From Roseicitreum antarcticum (GTDB lineage: Bacteria > Pseudomonadota > Alphaproteobacteria > Rhodobacterales > Rhodobacteraceae), in assembly GCF_014681765.1 (NCBI RefSeq), contig NZ_CP061498.1, positions 3,440,001 to 3,504,000 on the forward strand: a stretch of 64,000 bases of DNA. The letters are read 5' to 3'. Position 1 is the stretch's first letter. Each line of letters begins with the position of its first letter. The position numbers and the translations under genes are program-made. The notes under the pieces are model-generated. The model was not told the origin of the DNA and did no database searches. It worked only from the letters and a program-made list of their open reading frames with translations. Below are positions 55,385 through 63,822 of this stretch, piece by piece.

Positions 55385-58300
55385 GAGCCATATGCCTCCG
55401 ACCAGCCGACGCGACCGGACAGCGACATCGATTTCGGCCGTGCGATCCGGCGCGCTACTCTCATCGATGGCCCCGGGCGCCAGCGTCCAGCTTGTGCCGC
55501 TTCCCGCGTCGATGACGATTCCGGGCGGCATGAGTGCCGCGCCGTTGTCGGGGTCGACCCAGCGTATTTCCACGATGTAACTGACGCCGGGCTCCGGGCC
55601 GATTGAGGCCCCGGTGTAATCCGTGATCACCGGACTTGTCTGGGTCAGCCGGTCACGATGCGCCCATGTGAGTACCAGATCACCCATCACCAGCGCATCG
55701 ACATCCGGCGCATAGCTGGCGTTGCCCTGCACGCGCCCGGGCGGCAGGGGGCGGATGGCGCGGCGGTCCAGCGTGATGCTGTCTTCAGGGGCCAGCGCGA
55801 AGGCCAGCGTGCCGCGCCCGGTCTGGGGCAGCAGCCGGACCCCCAGCGTCTCGCCCGCCGCCCAGGCCTCCTCAGATATCCGTGCAGCGTCGTCAAAAAA
55901 GATCACCGGCGTGCCTGCTCCATGGGCGCGGGGCACGGTATCGAGACAGCCCCGACCCATGGTGATTGCTGCTTGCGTGATCCCGTCGATGCGCACCAGT
56001 TCGCCACCGATGCTGGCCAGCGTACCAATGCCAACCTCACCGATATCGCGCCAGCCGATGAGCGGGATGACCCGTTTCTCGGGATCATCAGACACATCGG
56101 TGGCGAGCACCGCCGTGGGCGCAAAGCCCACCACGCCAGCCTCCGCTGGACCCGTACCGGGATCAACCCAGAGTTCTGCCGCCAGCGCGTCGCCGCTCGG
56201 CCGCTCGCCCGTTGCCACCAGCGCGCCCGCGTCGGGATCGTCCGACAGGATGCGATCAGCCTCCGCGTGCCCCAACTCGCGCACCAGCAGCCAGTAGGGG
56301 GCTTCCGCCACCATGCGGCGGGCCAGCGCGCGGGGCGGTGCGGCCACGCCCGAGCCGCCCGGCATGCGCCCGCCCGCAATCGCGGTGGCACCAAGGGCAA
56401 AGACATCCTCGGCCAGCTTTAGCCGGATGCCATTGTCGCGCCCATCGCCCTGCGCGATCTCGGAGATGCGCATCACCACATCCTCCAACCCCAGCCGCGC
56501 TGAGCGCAGCCGGATCACATCGCCGGGCCCGAGGTTGGCGCCTTCGCGGTTCACGATGATCTCGCCGCTCAGCAGTGGCACGGACAGCGCGCGCAGATCG
56601 CGCTCGGCCACGCGCACCGCCAGCCCCTGATAGCGGATGCCGGGGTAATCGAGCGTGGTGGCGATCACCTCGCCCATGGTCTGCACCCGGGCTGTGTCGG
56701 TCACAGAGACAGCCCCCGTCTCATCGCTCCATGCGTCGGTGAAGCGTACCGTGACGGCGTTTACCAGATCAGATGGCGCGCGCCGCCCCAGACGGCCCCA
56801 GTCCACCACATTGGTCTCATCGAAAAGCGGCAGGGTTGCCGCCACATAATCCGCGCGGATCAGCCTCAGCTCCCAGAGCCCGGTACGGCGGTCGATGAAG
56901 AGCGTGGCGTCGATATGGTCCAGCACACCGCCGATGAATTCCTCAATCGAGCTGTCCTGCTGCCAGATCAGCGACAGGCCAAAGCCCTCGACGTAAAGCG
57001 TGTCGGCCGCCGCGGTGAAACTGTCCCCGATCTCCACCGATGCATAGCCCAGCCCCCAGTCGCGGTTGGTCAGGCATTCACGGATGATATGCGCGGGGTT
57101 CATATCGGGCCCGTTGCCAAACGCCCCGCGCAGCGAGGCCACCAGCGCGCCACTATCCCCCGGTGGAATGACGGGCACGCCGTCGACGGGGGTGTTGTCG
57201 ATACGCGCGGTATGCGTGGTGTCGGCCAGTGCGATGTTGAAGCCAAAGATGTCCGCAGGCGGCAGGGACTGGATGACCGTCAGGGCGGCATCGACAGAGG
57301 ATGCCGGTTCAGGGGCGCCATCGGTCACGAAGATGATGATCCGGCGCCTGGACCCCGCTCCGGCAAAGAAGGCACCCGCCTGCGCGAAAGCGGCGTCAAA
57401 ACTGGTGCCGCCTGCGGTGCTGTCGGGCAGCGCCAGCATCCAGGCCTCAAGCGCTGCATAATCATCGGGCCCCATGTTGCGCACTTCAATCGATTCCGCA
57501 ACGCCCGCGTTCCACAGCACGATTGCCATGTCATTGGGCCGTTCAGTATCGACGCCTGCGCTGATCTCGCGGATCAGGGCTGCGACACCGGCCTTTTGCG
57601 CGGCCATGCGGGCGCCGGTCATCGAGCCCGACACATCAAGCGCGATATAGATTGCGGCATCCGAGATATTGGCCTCGGGTACAATCGGGGCGGTGGACGG
57701 ATACCATTGCGCCGCACCCGCTTCACCGGTCAGTACGCGGGTAACCCGCACGGCCCATGGCTTGAGATACGGATTGACCCCCAGATAAACTTGCCGCAGC
57801 ACGAGGCTGCACAGCCCGCGATAGCCGGGCACCGCGCCATTCATCTGCGCGGCGAGATAGTCGTTTTGCCCCTGACCCGGCCCGCCCATCATCACATCGA
57901 CATCGCCGACGATGCCGCCCTCGCGGCTCTCGCCGCCAAAGAGGTCGGGGGCATCAATGCGGATACGTCCGCCACCGGCGCCGATGGTGCTGGCGCTTTG
58001 CGTCGCCTCGAACACCTCGATTGTCTGCGCGGAGAAGCTCAGCGCGTCAGGTTGAACGGTCCAGGTCGTGATACCGCTCACGGCATTGAAGGCCACCGAT
58101 TGCAAAGTCACGCTTGAGCGCGCGCCATTGGCCAGTCTGAGCCAATAGTCCCGGCCAATGCGCACGCCTGCGCGCGTCCCCGGAAAGGTGATCGTGGCCC
58201 CGGTATCGCCCGCCAGCGCGGCAGTGGCTGCCATGCCCGCCACGACACCGATGCGGACCTCTACCGCCGCACCTCCGCCGGAGACGCCGCCGCCGGTGGT

Positions 58301-58426
58301 CACCGACCATGCGGTGCGGCGATCAACCAGGATCTCGCGGATGGCATCGACCGGCCCGTGACACAGTGCCAGTTGCATGCCCAGCGCATAGCGAAACCCG
58401 ACGGTCTGTGATTTGCTACCGCCCAT
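55298..58426 (-). CDS. phage tail hub (Phage-tail_3 type) with inserted von Willebrand A domain, prophage 2
   Basis: 1042 aa. The N-terminus (SQTVGFRYALGMQLALCHGPVDAI) and the C-terminal half (FDETNVVDWGRLGRRAPSDLVNAVTVRF, GEVIATTLDYPGIRYQGLAVRVAERDLRAL, PEPGVSYIVEIRW) are tail-hub like. Between them, about residues 256-440, is a VWA domain with a full MIDAS: DVSGS (264-268), Thr341 and Asp369 in FVTDG. Such domains bind ligands through a metal ion. The frame is intact and continuous on both sides, so the insertion is a true domain fusion. Confidence 0.82.
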   Translation of the reverse strand: MGGSKSQTVGFRYALGMQLALCHGPVDAIREILVDRRTAWSVTTGGGVSGGGAAVEVRIGVVAGMAATAALAGDTGATITFPGTRAGVRIGRDYWLRLANGARSSVTLQSVAFNAVSGITTWTVQPDALSFSAQTIEVFEATQSASTIGAGGGRIRIDAPDLFGGESREGGIVGDVDVMMGGPGQGQNDYLAAQMNGAVPGYRGLCSLVLRQVYLGVNPYLKPWAVRVTRVLTGEAGAAQWYPSTAPIVPEANISDAAIYIALDVSGSMTGARMAAQKAGVAALIREISAGVDTERPNDMAIVLWNAGVAESIEVRNMGPDDYAALEAWMLALPDSTAGGTSFDAAFAQAGAFFAGAGSRRRIIIFVTDGAPEPASSVDAALTVIQSLPPADIFGFNIALADTTHTARIDNTPVDGVPVIPPGDSGALVASLRGAFGNGPDMNPAHIIRECLTNRDWGLGYASVEIGDSFTAAADTLYVEGFGLSLIWQQDSSIEEFIGGVLDHIDATLFIDRRTGLWELRLIRADYVAATLPLFDETNVVDWGRLGRRAPSDLVNAVTVRFTDAWSDETGAVSVTDTARVQTMGEVIATTLDYPGIRYQGLAVRVAERDLRALSVPLLSGEIIVNREGANLGPGDVIRLRSARLGLEDVVMRISEIAQGDGRDNGIRLKLAEDVFALGATAIAGGRMPGGSGVAAPPRALARRMVAEAPYWLLVRELGHAEADRILSDDPDAGALVATGERPSGDALAAELWVDPGTGPAEAGVVGFAPTAVLATDVSDDPEKRVIPLIGWRDIGEVGIGTLASIGGELVRIDGITQAAITMGRGCLDTVPRAHGAGTPVIFFDDAARISEEAWAAGETLGVRLLPQTGRGTLAFALAPEDSITLDRRAIRPLPPGRVQGNASYAPDVDALVMGDLVLTWAHRDRLTQTSPVITDYTGASIGPEPGVSYIVEIRWVDPDNGAALMPPGIVIDAGSGTSWTLAPGAIDESSAPDRTAEIDVAVRSRRLVGGIWLSDQEARRYRLTAPFAAGWDRGWGFGWGS

Positions 58427-58619
58427 GGGTGTGTTCCCGCGTCTCGGCCTCCCGGATCACCGGTTCCACCAGCGCATCTCCGGTGGCGCGCAGCCGATCA
58501 GCATCGATGCCGTTGGTCAGGAAGTCCTGCCAGTCAAACCCGTGGCGTTGGAACCACGGCCGCACGCCCGCGCGGCAATAGCGTGCCGCGCGCAGGTCCT
58601 GGAGTGTCACGCGGGTCAT
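58416..58619 (-). CDS. small tail-tip protein, unknown, prophage 2
   Basis: 67 aa: TLQDLRAARYCRAGVRPWFQRHGFDWQDFLTNGIDADRL. Resembles the short proteins that precede hub genes in such tails (pattern CxxGxRxWFxxHGLDW). It overlaps both neighbours (11 and 4 nt), so it is part of one coupled operon. Confidence 0.7.
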   Translation of the reverse strand: MTRVTLQDLRAARYCRAGVRPWFQRHGFDWQDFLTNGIDADRLRATGDALVEPVIREAETREHTHGR

Positions 58620-58864
58620 TTTTTGCCGCCTTTCTTCTTGATGGGATCGACCCGCAGGTCGCCGGTCCAGACCACATTGGGGCCGGTGATCAGCACGGTG
58701 CCGAAGATGACCGGGATCGGGCGGCCTTCCTCGGCCGTTGGCAGTGAGAAATCATCGAGCCCGGCGGCCTGCGGCTTCTCGGTTTTGGGGCGGGGGCTCA
58801 GCGCATAGGAGATCGCTGAGAGCACCAGTCCGAGGACAAGGCGCGCAATGAAGGTCCAGACCAT
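58616..58864 (-). CDS. small membrane-associated tail-tip protein, prophage 2
   Basis: 82 aa: an N-terminal hydrophobic helix (WTFIARLVLGLVLSAISYAL), then EEGRPIPVIFGTVLITGPNVVWTGDL and a Lys-rich end. The PxPVxFGTxxxxGPNVVW motif is the start of tail-hub proteins in related phages, here as a separate polypeptide. Probably works with the hub gene that follows. Confidence 0.68.
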   Translation of the reverse strand: MVWTFIARLVLGLVLSAISYALSPRPKTEKPQAAGLDDFSLPTAEEGRPIPVIFGTVLITGPNVVWTGDLRVDPIKKKGGKK

Positions 58865-58903
58865 GGGGATGTGCCGTTTGCAGAGTGGCGCCGTGCGGGC
58901 GCG

Positions 58904-59764
58904 TCAGACGATGGAGCCGCCGCCCAGCGGATTGCGGCCGGGGATCTCGGGAAAGCCGCCGAAGTTCAGAAGATTGCCGAACTTGGCCGCACAGGTCGCA
59001 GCGCGCAGATCGCAGCCCGGCGCGATGTCGACATGGACAGGCAGCGGATCGCCGGTGACTGGGTCAGTCTCTGGATCGGCCAGCGAGACTGCCAGTTCCG
59101 GCATCGGCCGCGACAGGGTGAGCATATGCCCTGCGTGTCCGGTGATGAAGCCCAGCGCGGGCCCGCAGCGCAGGACGCCGCCGCGATACCAGCCATCGGG
59201 GTGTTGCGCGACCTCGGGGATCGTGACTGCGTTGCCCGCGACGGCCGTCAGCGAACCGCTTTGCCAGTGCAGCGCGATGTCCAACCCGCAGCCGCGCCCG
59301 TAAAGCGCGTGACGACACAGCCGCTGATACTTCGCGCGCACGCCCGTGCGGCGCAGCGTGCTGAACACCGACTCGCAGCTCAGCAATATCCGCGCGCCCT
59401 CAACCTCCGCGCCCACCACGCGGCCCTTCCAGTGCGCAACGGTCTCGTCCAGCACCTGCTCGTGGCCGCGAAATATCGTCAGCGTCACTGGCGCATTGCC
59501 CATGGGTGCAAGGAACCGCCGCGCGAAGGGATGCGACAATGGCCATGTCAGTTCCAGCCGTCCCCGCTCGATCTCGCTCGTCTGCACCACATCGCCATGC
59601 GCCACAGCGGTGGGCTCCCAGGTGATTGTCTCACCACCACCGCCCGCGCTGGTCCAGGCCTCAGCCCGGCTGGTGAAGCGCCAGACCTGCTCCCCTTCGA
59701 CAAACTGGTATAGGAAATACGGGCGGCCGTCGGCGGGTGAGGCTTCGATGCTGGCGTAGGTCAT
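58904..59764 (-). CDS. DUF2163 tail tip protein, prophage 2
   Basis: 286 aa: MTYASIEASPADGRPYFLYQFVEGEQVW, EIERGRLELTWPLSHPFARRF, and the C-terminal CDLRAATCAAKFGNLLNFGGFPEIPG motif shared with 14195-15079. Upstream of it (higher coordinates) the expected DUF2460, tape measure and head genes are absent, so this gene marks the broken edge of the prophage. Confidence 0.83.
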   Translation of the reverse strand: MTYASIEASPADGRPYFLYQFVEGEQVWRFTSRAEAWTSAGGGGETITWEPTAVAHGDVVQTSEIERGRLELTWPLSHPFARRFLAPMGNAPVTLTIFRGHEQVLDETVAHWKGRVVGAEVEGARILLSCESVFSTLRRTGVRAKYQRLCRHALYGRGCGLDIALHWQSGSLTAVAGNAVTIPEVAQHPDGWYRGGVLRCGPALGFITGHAGHMLTLSRPMPELAVSLADPETDPVTGDPLPVHVDIAPGCDLRAATCAAKFGNLLNFGGFPEIPGRNPLGGGSIV

Positions 59765-59914
59765 GGGCGTGGGGCTTTATGCATGCAGTGGCAGGCGGGG
59801 CGTTGATTGGATGCTTTGGAGGTGCACGGGGCTTGGATGCTGGCTCAAGGTCAGGTAGGAAAGAGCCCACAACGGAAAGACCCCCTTACCTCACATGATG
59901 CGGGTGCTGCGTGA

Positions 59915-60706
59915 TTACTCGGTTACGGTCGTCGCAATTCTGCTTTCGAGCAGCTCGCTTTCGACGAGAACATAGATGTCATTTGGTGGCGTTCTCAAGC
60001 TGTGGATCATGATTCCGGGGTCGATCCCCATCTCGATCAAGAAGCCCATTGTCGCCCCTTGGCCGCGCTGGATGTTCTCAACAGCAAAAAACACTGGCAT
60101 GTAGCCTGGTGTTTCATAGTAATGCTGATGGAGACCAACAGCGCCCGAGAGTGAAACGTGCCGTTCTACGCCTCCGGCCAAGACATATGGGCAAGAAGAA
60201 AAACATCCCATACCCGGTAAGATGCGGGTGTCGAGTTCACGGGTACGGATCAGTTGTCCGATCGCCAACGCTTCATCCACAATGCCGCCGGGACTGTTAA
60301 TGGCGATGGCGTCCGGCATGCTGTCGAGGTCCGCTAAATAAGCAGCGAGCCGTCCGGCATCCCCGGCTTCAATCGCTCCGTTCATGACAAGCAGCGTGCC
60401 AAGCTCTGGATCCTGTTCTATCATGAACTCGAGGCGAGGCGGCAGATCTTCAGGCAGGTCTATGTCTGGCCTCGTCCCGGGGTTCGAAAACTGTGGTGTC
60501 GGTCGTGTCGGGTCGTATCTGCGTACCTGATCTCCGGGCGCGACAGGCGAAGTAGGCTCTGATCCGTCGAACATCTGGTTGAAGTGCCACCGGGCTGCAA
60601 CGTCCGTCACAATCAGAAACAGGGCGACAACGACCTGCAGAAAAAGGATAATCTTCAGACCCCGGCCAATCGTCAAATCGCTAATCTTATCCTTGAAATT
60701 TTGCAA
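59915..60706 (-). CDS. membrane-anchored ClpP-fold protein (possible periplasmic protease)
   Basis: 263 aa. One N-terminal membrane helix (LKIILFLQVVVALFLIV), a Pro/Thr-rich linker, then a ClpP/crotonase-like domain: LLVMNGAIEAGDAGRLAAYL, DAIAINSPGGIVDEALAIGQLIR, and GMGCFSSCPYVLAGGVERHV, where the SS-C-P-Y segment is at the usual nucleophile position. This fits periplasmic COG3904-type proteins. Conserved Cys residues flank the putative active site. It follows a truncated membrane-protein gene by 3 nt, so the two probably formed an operon. Confidence 0.68.
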   Translation of the reverse strand: MQNFKDKISDLTIGRGLKIILFLQVVVALFLIVTDVAARWHFNQMFDGSEPTSPVAPGDQVRRYDPTRPTPQFSNPGTRPDIDLPEDLPPRLEFMIEQDPELGTLLVMNGAIEAGDAGRLAAYLADLDSMPDAIAINSPGGIVDEALAIGQLIRTRELDTRILPGMGCFSSCPYVLAGGVERHVSLSGAVGLHQHYYETPGYMPVFFAVENIQRGQGATMGFLIEMGIDPGIMIHSLRTPPNDIYVLVESELLESRIATTVTE

Positions 60707-60709
60707 TGA

Positions 60710-61290
60710 TCATTCCGTCGTAGTGTTTTGGTCTTTGCTGGGCGGCGGATCATTCCGCATCCGGCGAATGATTTCAGAATCCGCATCCCCCATCGAAGCT
60801 TCGACATCTTTCATCGCGTTGATTGCAGCCTTGAGATCGGCAAGCGTAAGCGTCTCTTCGATGCTCAGGCCATCACGGCCATTGCGGATAGCCGCTTGGG
60901 TGACAGCGAGCATGAATACCAAGATCCCCGGTAAGAGATCGATTGCAATCGCGCCCGCCCATGACGGTACAAAATTTCCCGCATACCGAATAACCGCATC
61001 TGCACTCGAAATGGGGTTGTAGGCCGTCTCCTGCGGCGGTTCCATTTCCAATACCTGAGCGGCTGCTTGTCCTAGCGTCCGGCTGCGTTGATCGAGGGCT
61101 TCGATTACAGAGATGATCGTGGAGGATTGAGCGTCACGGACTGAGGATGTGCGCCCGTCGAGTTCTGGTAGCACGACAGACGCTGGAAGATCATCTGCAG
61201 CGCGGGCCACCAATAATGCCACGGAATACTGGTTGAGGTTGGAAATCACACCGGCAAGTCGGACACTCTCCTCGGAAAAGGCGACAGATC
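60710..61290 (-). pseudogene. membrane protein, 5' end lost at the tRNA attachment site
   Basis: About 190 residues: NLNQYSVALLVARAADDLPASVVLPELDGRTSSVRD, then one membrane segment (AIAIDLLPGILVFMLAVTQAAI) and an acidic tail. The open frame runs on through the tRNA-Arg remnant, giving VHPAGFEPATSAFGEQRS, a known artefact of reading tRNA genes backwards, so the native N-terminus was cut off at about 61290. Partner of the ClpP-fold gene downstream; function unknown. Confidence 0.6.
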
Positions 61291-61291
61291 G

Positions 61292-61341
61292 CTGTTCTCC
61301 GAAGGCAGAGGTCGCAGGTTCGAATCCTGCTGGGTGCACCA
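61292..61341 (+). other. tRNA-Arg(CCG) 3' half, attachment-site scar
   Basis: Anticodon loop ctccgaa, stem ggcag, variable aggtc, T-arm gcagg-ttcgaat-cctgc, acceptor tgggtgc and ACCA are all present, but there is no D-arm or 5' acceptor strand. Such 3' halves are made when an integrase uses the tRNA end as attB. A tyrosine integrase lies 55 bp further on. Confidence 0.85.
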
Positions 61342-61396
61342 ATAAAATCAATGACTTAGCCGCAATTTGGTACATTGCCCTTTGGTTCAATGGACC

Positions 61397-62360
61397 TCAG
61401 CGCACGATTTTGAGCCGCGTGAACTCCAAGGAATCGGCGGCGGTGCGCAGGTGTTCTGGGGAATATCGGGCGTAGGTCTTCTCGGTCGTGGCCGTGTTGG
61501 TGTGGCCAAGGTACTGCGCAATCTCCGACATGGGCCTGCCCGCCTCGGCCATTCTAACGGCGGCGGTGTGGCGCAGCACGTGCGGAGACACATCCGACAG
61601 CTTCGCATTCTTCACGGCGCTGGCAAAGCCGCGCTTGATGGATTTGACGGGCTTTCCTCCCCATTCGATTACGTGATCCGACAGCGCGGCCATGCGCGCG
61701 GATTCAAGTGCTGCGCGCAGGTGTTGTTCATCGGCACGTAGCCCGGCCTTTCTTGCGTCCTTCGCCTGTGGCCAGTCTGACTTGCCCGCGCTCGAAGTCC
61801 ACCCGATCCCACGTTAATTCCAGCGCGGCAGTTACCCGCGCGGCGGTGGTCAGCATCAGGATGATTGCCAGCTTGACGTGCGGCCCGGCCTCGGCGTCGA
61901 TCAAGCGGTCAGCTTCTGCCTGTGAAAGGTATCGATCGCGCGGGGCGGGCTGTTCGGGCGCTCGACTGTAGGGCGCGCGTTCGATGACCCGCATTTTCTG
62001 CGCCCAGCTCAGCACAATCCGCAGATGGTTCATGCGCGTCCAGATTGTCCCGTCATGCTTGCCGTCCACCGCCATGCGTCGATCTGGTTGCGGCAATCCT
62101 GCGATGTGATCTGATCCGGAAGGAAGTGCCGAATGCGGGCAATATCGCCTTTCCGGTGTGGCGCATCGATTCGGCAATGACCGGCCCTTGCGGTCAGATC
62201 GGTACAATTCCCAAATCTCGGCAACGGTTGCTGCGCCCGCCGGGGCGCTGGCCTCTATGATTACCTGGCGGGCTTCGGCCTCAGCTTCGCGCGCTGTTGT
62301 GGCGTTAAGACGGAAGCGCCGCCGCTGGCCACTCGTGCCATGTGACGACGAAACGCCCAT
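61397..62360 (-). pseudogene. int: tyrosine-type phage integrase, several frameshifts
   Basis: Core pieces: HVKLAIILMLTTAARVTAALELTWDRVDFERG (catalytic Arg), VSPHVLRHTAAVRMAEAG (HxLRHTAA) and YLGHTNTATTEKTYARYSPEHLRTAA (His and Tyr nucleophile). They lie in different frames: two single-base losses near 61720-61735 (KKGRATCR* should run into VPMNDTLRAAL-like sequence) and at least two more near 62080-62180. Placed next to the tRNA-Arg scar, so it is the integrase of the element to the right. Confidence 0.82.
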
Positions 62361-62536
62361 TGAGACGTCCGATTCTGTAGTCGCGCATTCATAAGCTCCA
62401 CATGCTCTGGCCGCAGCCGTATCATGCGCCCGACGCGAAAGTGTGGCAACTCCCCCGCCTGCACATATTGCGCACCGTCTCAGCGCTGCATTCCCAGCGA
62501 TCTGCGACGTGTTCGGGGTCAGGCGCGGGCGGTCAT
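62361..62536 (-). pseudogene. excisionase-like HTH protein, frameshifted
   Basis: Reading with one extra G in the gcggggga tract gives PEHVADRWECSAETVRNMCR followed by GELPHFRVGRMIRLRPEHVELM, the MerR/excisionase-type helix-turn-helix common next to integrases of this group. As deposited the two parts are out of frame. It would overlap the methyltransferase stop in ATGA at 62536. Confidence 0.6.
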
Positions 62537-63149
62537 TGGTAATCCTCGAACGTTCAAGGCGTTTGCGACAGGGCGGTATCCAGTGAAAGCGGGTGTTGCC
62601 GATGGGTCCTTGCCATACCAACCAGCAATATGAGGTCGCGGTGCTGCCCTTGGCGCTGAGCTTTCCTTTGTGCATCACCACGCGCTCGGTGAATTGCAGG
62701 ATGTCCGTGGGCGGTGTGACGCTGAAAAGCAGATCATTGCGCCCGACGCCTTCCAGAAACGCGCTGCGAACTATCACTGCGACGCCCTTGGTGCTGGTGC
62801 GCAAGGCGCGGGAAATGAACTGCTCGGCCAGCCGGAAGGGCGGGTTCGTGATCGTCCAGTCGGTCGGATCCTGATCCGGGCCGAACAGGTAGTCGGATTG
62901 CGGGAATCCGGCGCCATAGTCATGGATGTCGGATGCCTCGACCGCGCCAAAATATTCAGTCAGGGGCAGGACCATATGGCCTCGGTTGGCGGCAGGTTCC
63001 CGAGCCTTGGATGTGCGCAGTATGTAGCCTTGGGCGATCAGAAGCTCACACAGCGCCCGCGTGGCCCACGGTGGGGTAGGGAAGTCGTCCAGACTGTTGT
63101 GCGGTTCACTACGCTGCTGCATTACGGCGCTGCTGCGGTTCTGGGTCAT
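62533..63149 (-). CDS. phage DNA methyltransferase-like protein (NPPF motif)
   Basis: About 205 aa from ATG 63149: HNSLDDFPTPPWATRALCELL, AVEASDIHDYGAGF, WTITNPPFRLAEQFISRAL (motif IV NPPF), GVAVIVRSAFLEGVGR and CWLVWQGPIGNTRFHWIPP. It fits small N6-adenine methyltransferase-like phage proteins. Near the end an indel is likely: the frame does not stop but runs on through the excisionase and integrase, while the neighbouring frame stops at 62533. ATG overlaps the DUF4031 stop (ATGA). Confidence 0.72.
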
Positions 63150-63421
63150 CGCTGCACCTCTGCTGGCTTCGCGCGCCTCGCCAAAATGATCCGGCCCAAC
63201 TCCAACCGCGTGACCTCTACGGCACCGTGCCGCACAGCCAGCGCCCGCTTGGTCATTGCGATGTCGAAGTGTTCCCGGGTCGTACCGGCGTGCTGTATCC
63301 ACCGCCTGGCGACACCGATGCGATCAGCCATCGCCAGCAGCTCGTCGGTGCTGTCCGCGATCATGTGGCACATTTTCATGCGGCCAAACGGGGCTTGCAT
63401 GTCGTCGACATAGACTGTCAT
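63146..63421 (-). CDS. DUF4031 protein
   Basis: 91 aa: MTVYVDDMQAPFGRMKMCHMIADSTDELLAMADRIGV, WIQHAGTTREHFDIAMTKRALAVRHGAVEVT is the DUF4031 signature, a small conserved phage and bacterial protein of unknown function. ATG 63421 overlaps the previous stop (ATGA); the longer frame upstream is a shadow. Confidence 0.86.
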   Translation of the reverse strand: MTVYVDDMQAPFGRMKMCHMIADSTDELLAMADRIGVARRWIQHAGTTREHFDIAMTKRALAVRHGAVEVTRLELGRIILARRAKPAEVQR

Positions 63422-63822
63422 TCCGCTGCCTTGATCTTCTTGCAGTGAGCTATACGCGCCGCCAGCCACCCCGCGCAGACGGTGACGCGGCCTTGCGTCG
63501 GATCGGGCGGGCTGATTGATACCGACAAGCTGTCGGCGTCCAGCTTTGCGGGCAGTCCTTTGTGACAGTGGAAATACTGGCCGGATGTGATGGTCTCCGA
63601 CACCTCAGCCCAGCGGAAGGGGTCGGCACGCTCTGGTGATCCCTTGCGGAAAGCGCAGTTATCGCACATGCGGGCCTCAGGCCAGTCGCGTGTTTCGGGT
63701 TCTTGAATGCGCCCACAGTCCATGCAGCCCGCGTGCTTTCCGCCGCTTGCCATCACCATGTTGCGAGACCCGCAGCCGCAGCGGCCCGCTTCGTCCCCTT
63801 CGTAGTCGCCGCGATCAGCCAT
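63418..63822 (-). CDS. Cys-rich, probably zinc-binding phage protein
   Basis: 134 aa with several CxxC-like pairs: GRCGCGSRN, GCMDCGRIQ, MCDNCAFRKGS and a late C in HCHKG and VCAGW. Probably binds one or two zinc ions; conserved in early regions of Rhodobacterales phages, role unknown. Overlaps both neighbours by a few bases. Confidence 0.68.
   Translation of the reverse strand: MADRGDYEGDEAGRCGCGSRNMVMASGGKHAGCMDCGRIQEPETRDWPEARMCDNCAFRKGSPERADPFRWAEVSETITSGQYFHCHKGLPAKLDADSLSVSISPPDPTQGRVTVCAGWLAARIAHCKKIKAAE

Noticed and set aside
61291-61390. N-terminal VHPAGFEPATSAFGEQRS of the 226-codon frame
   Set aside because: This is the familiar result of reading a tRNA gene backwards; the sequence is the tRNA-Arg remnant.
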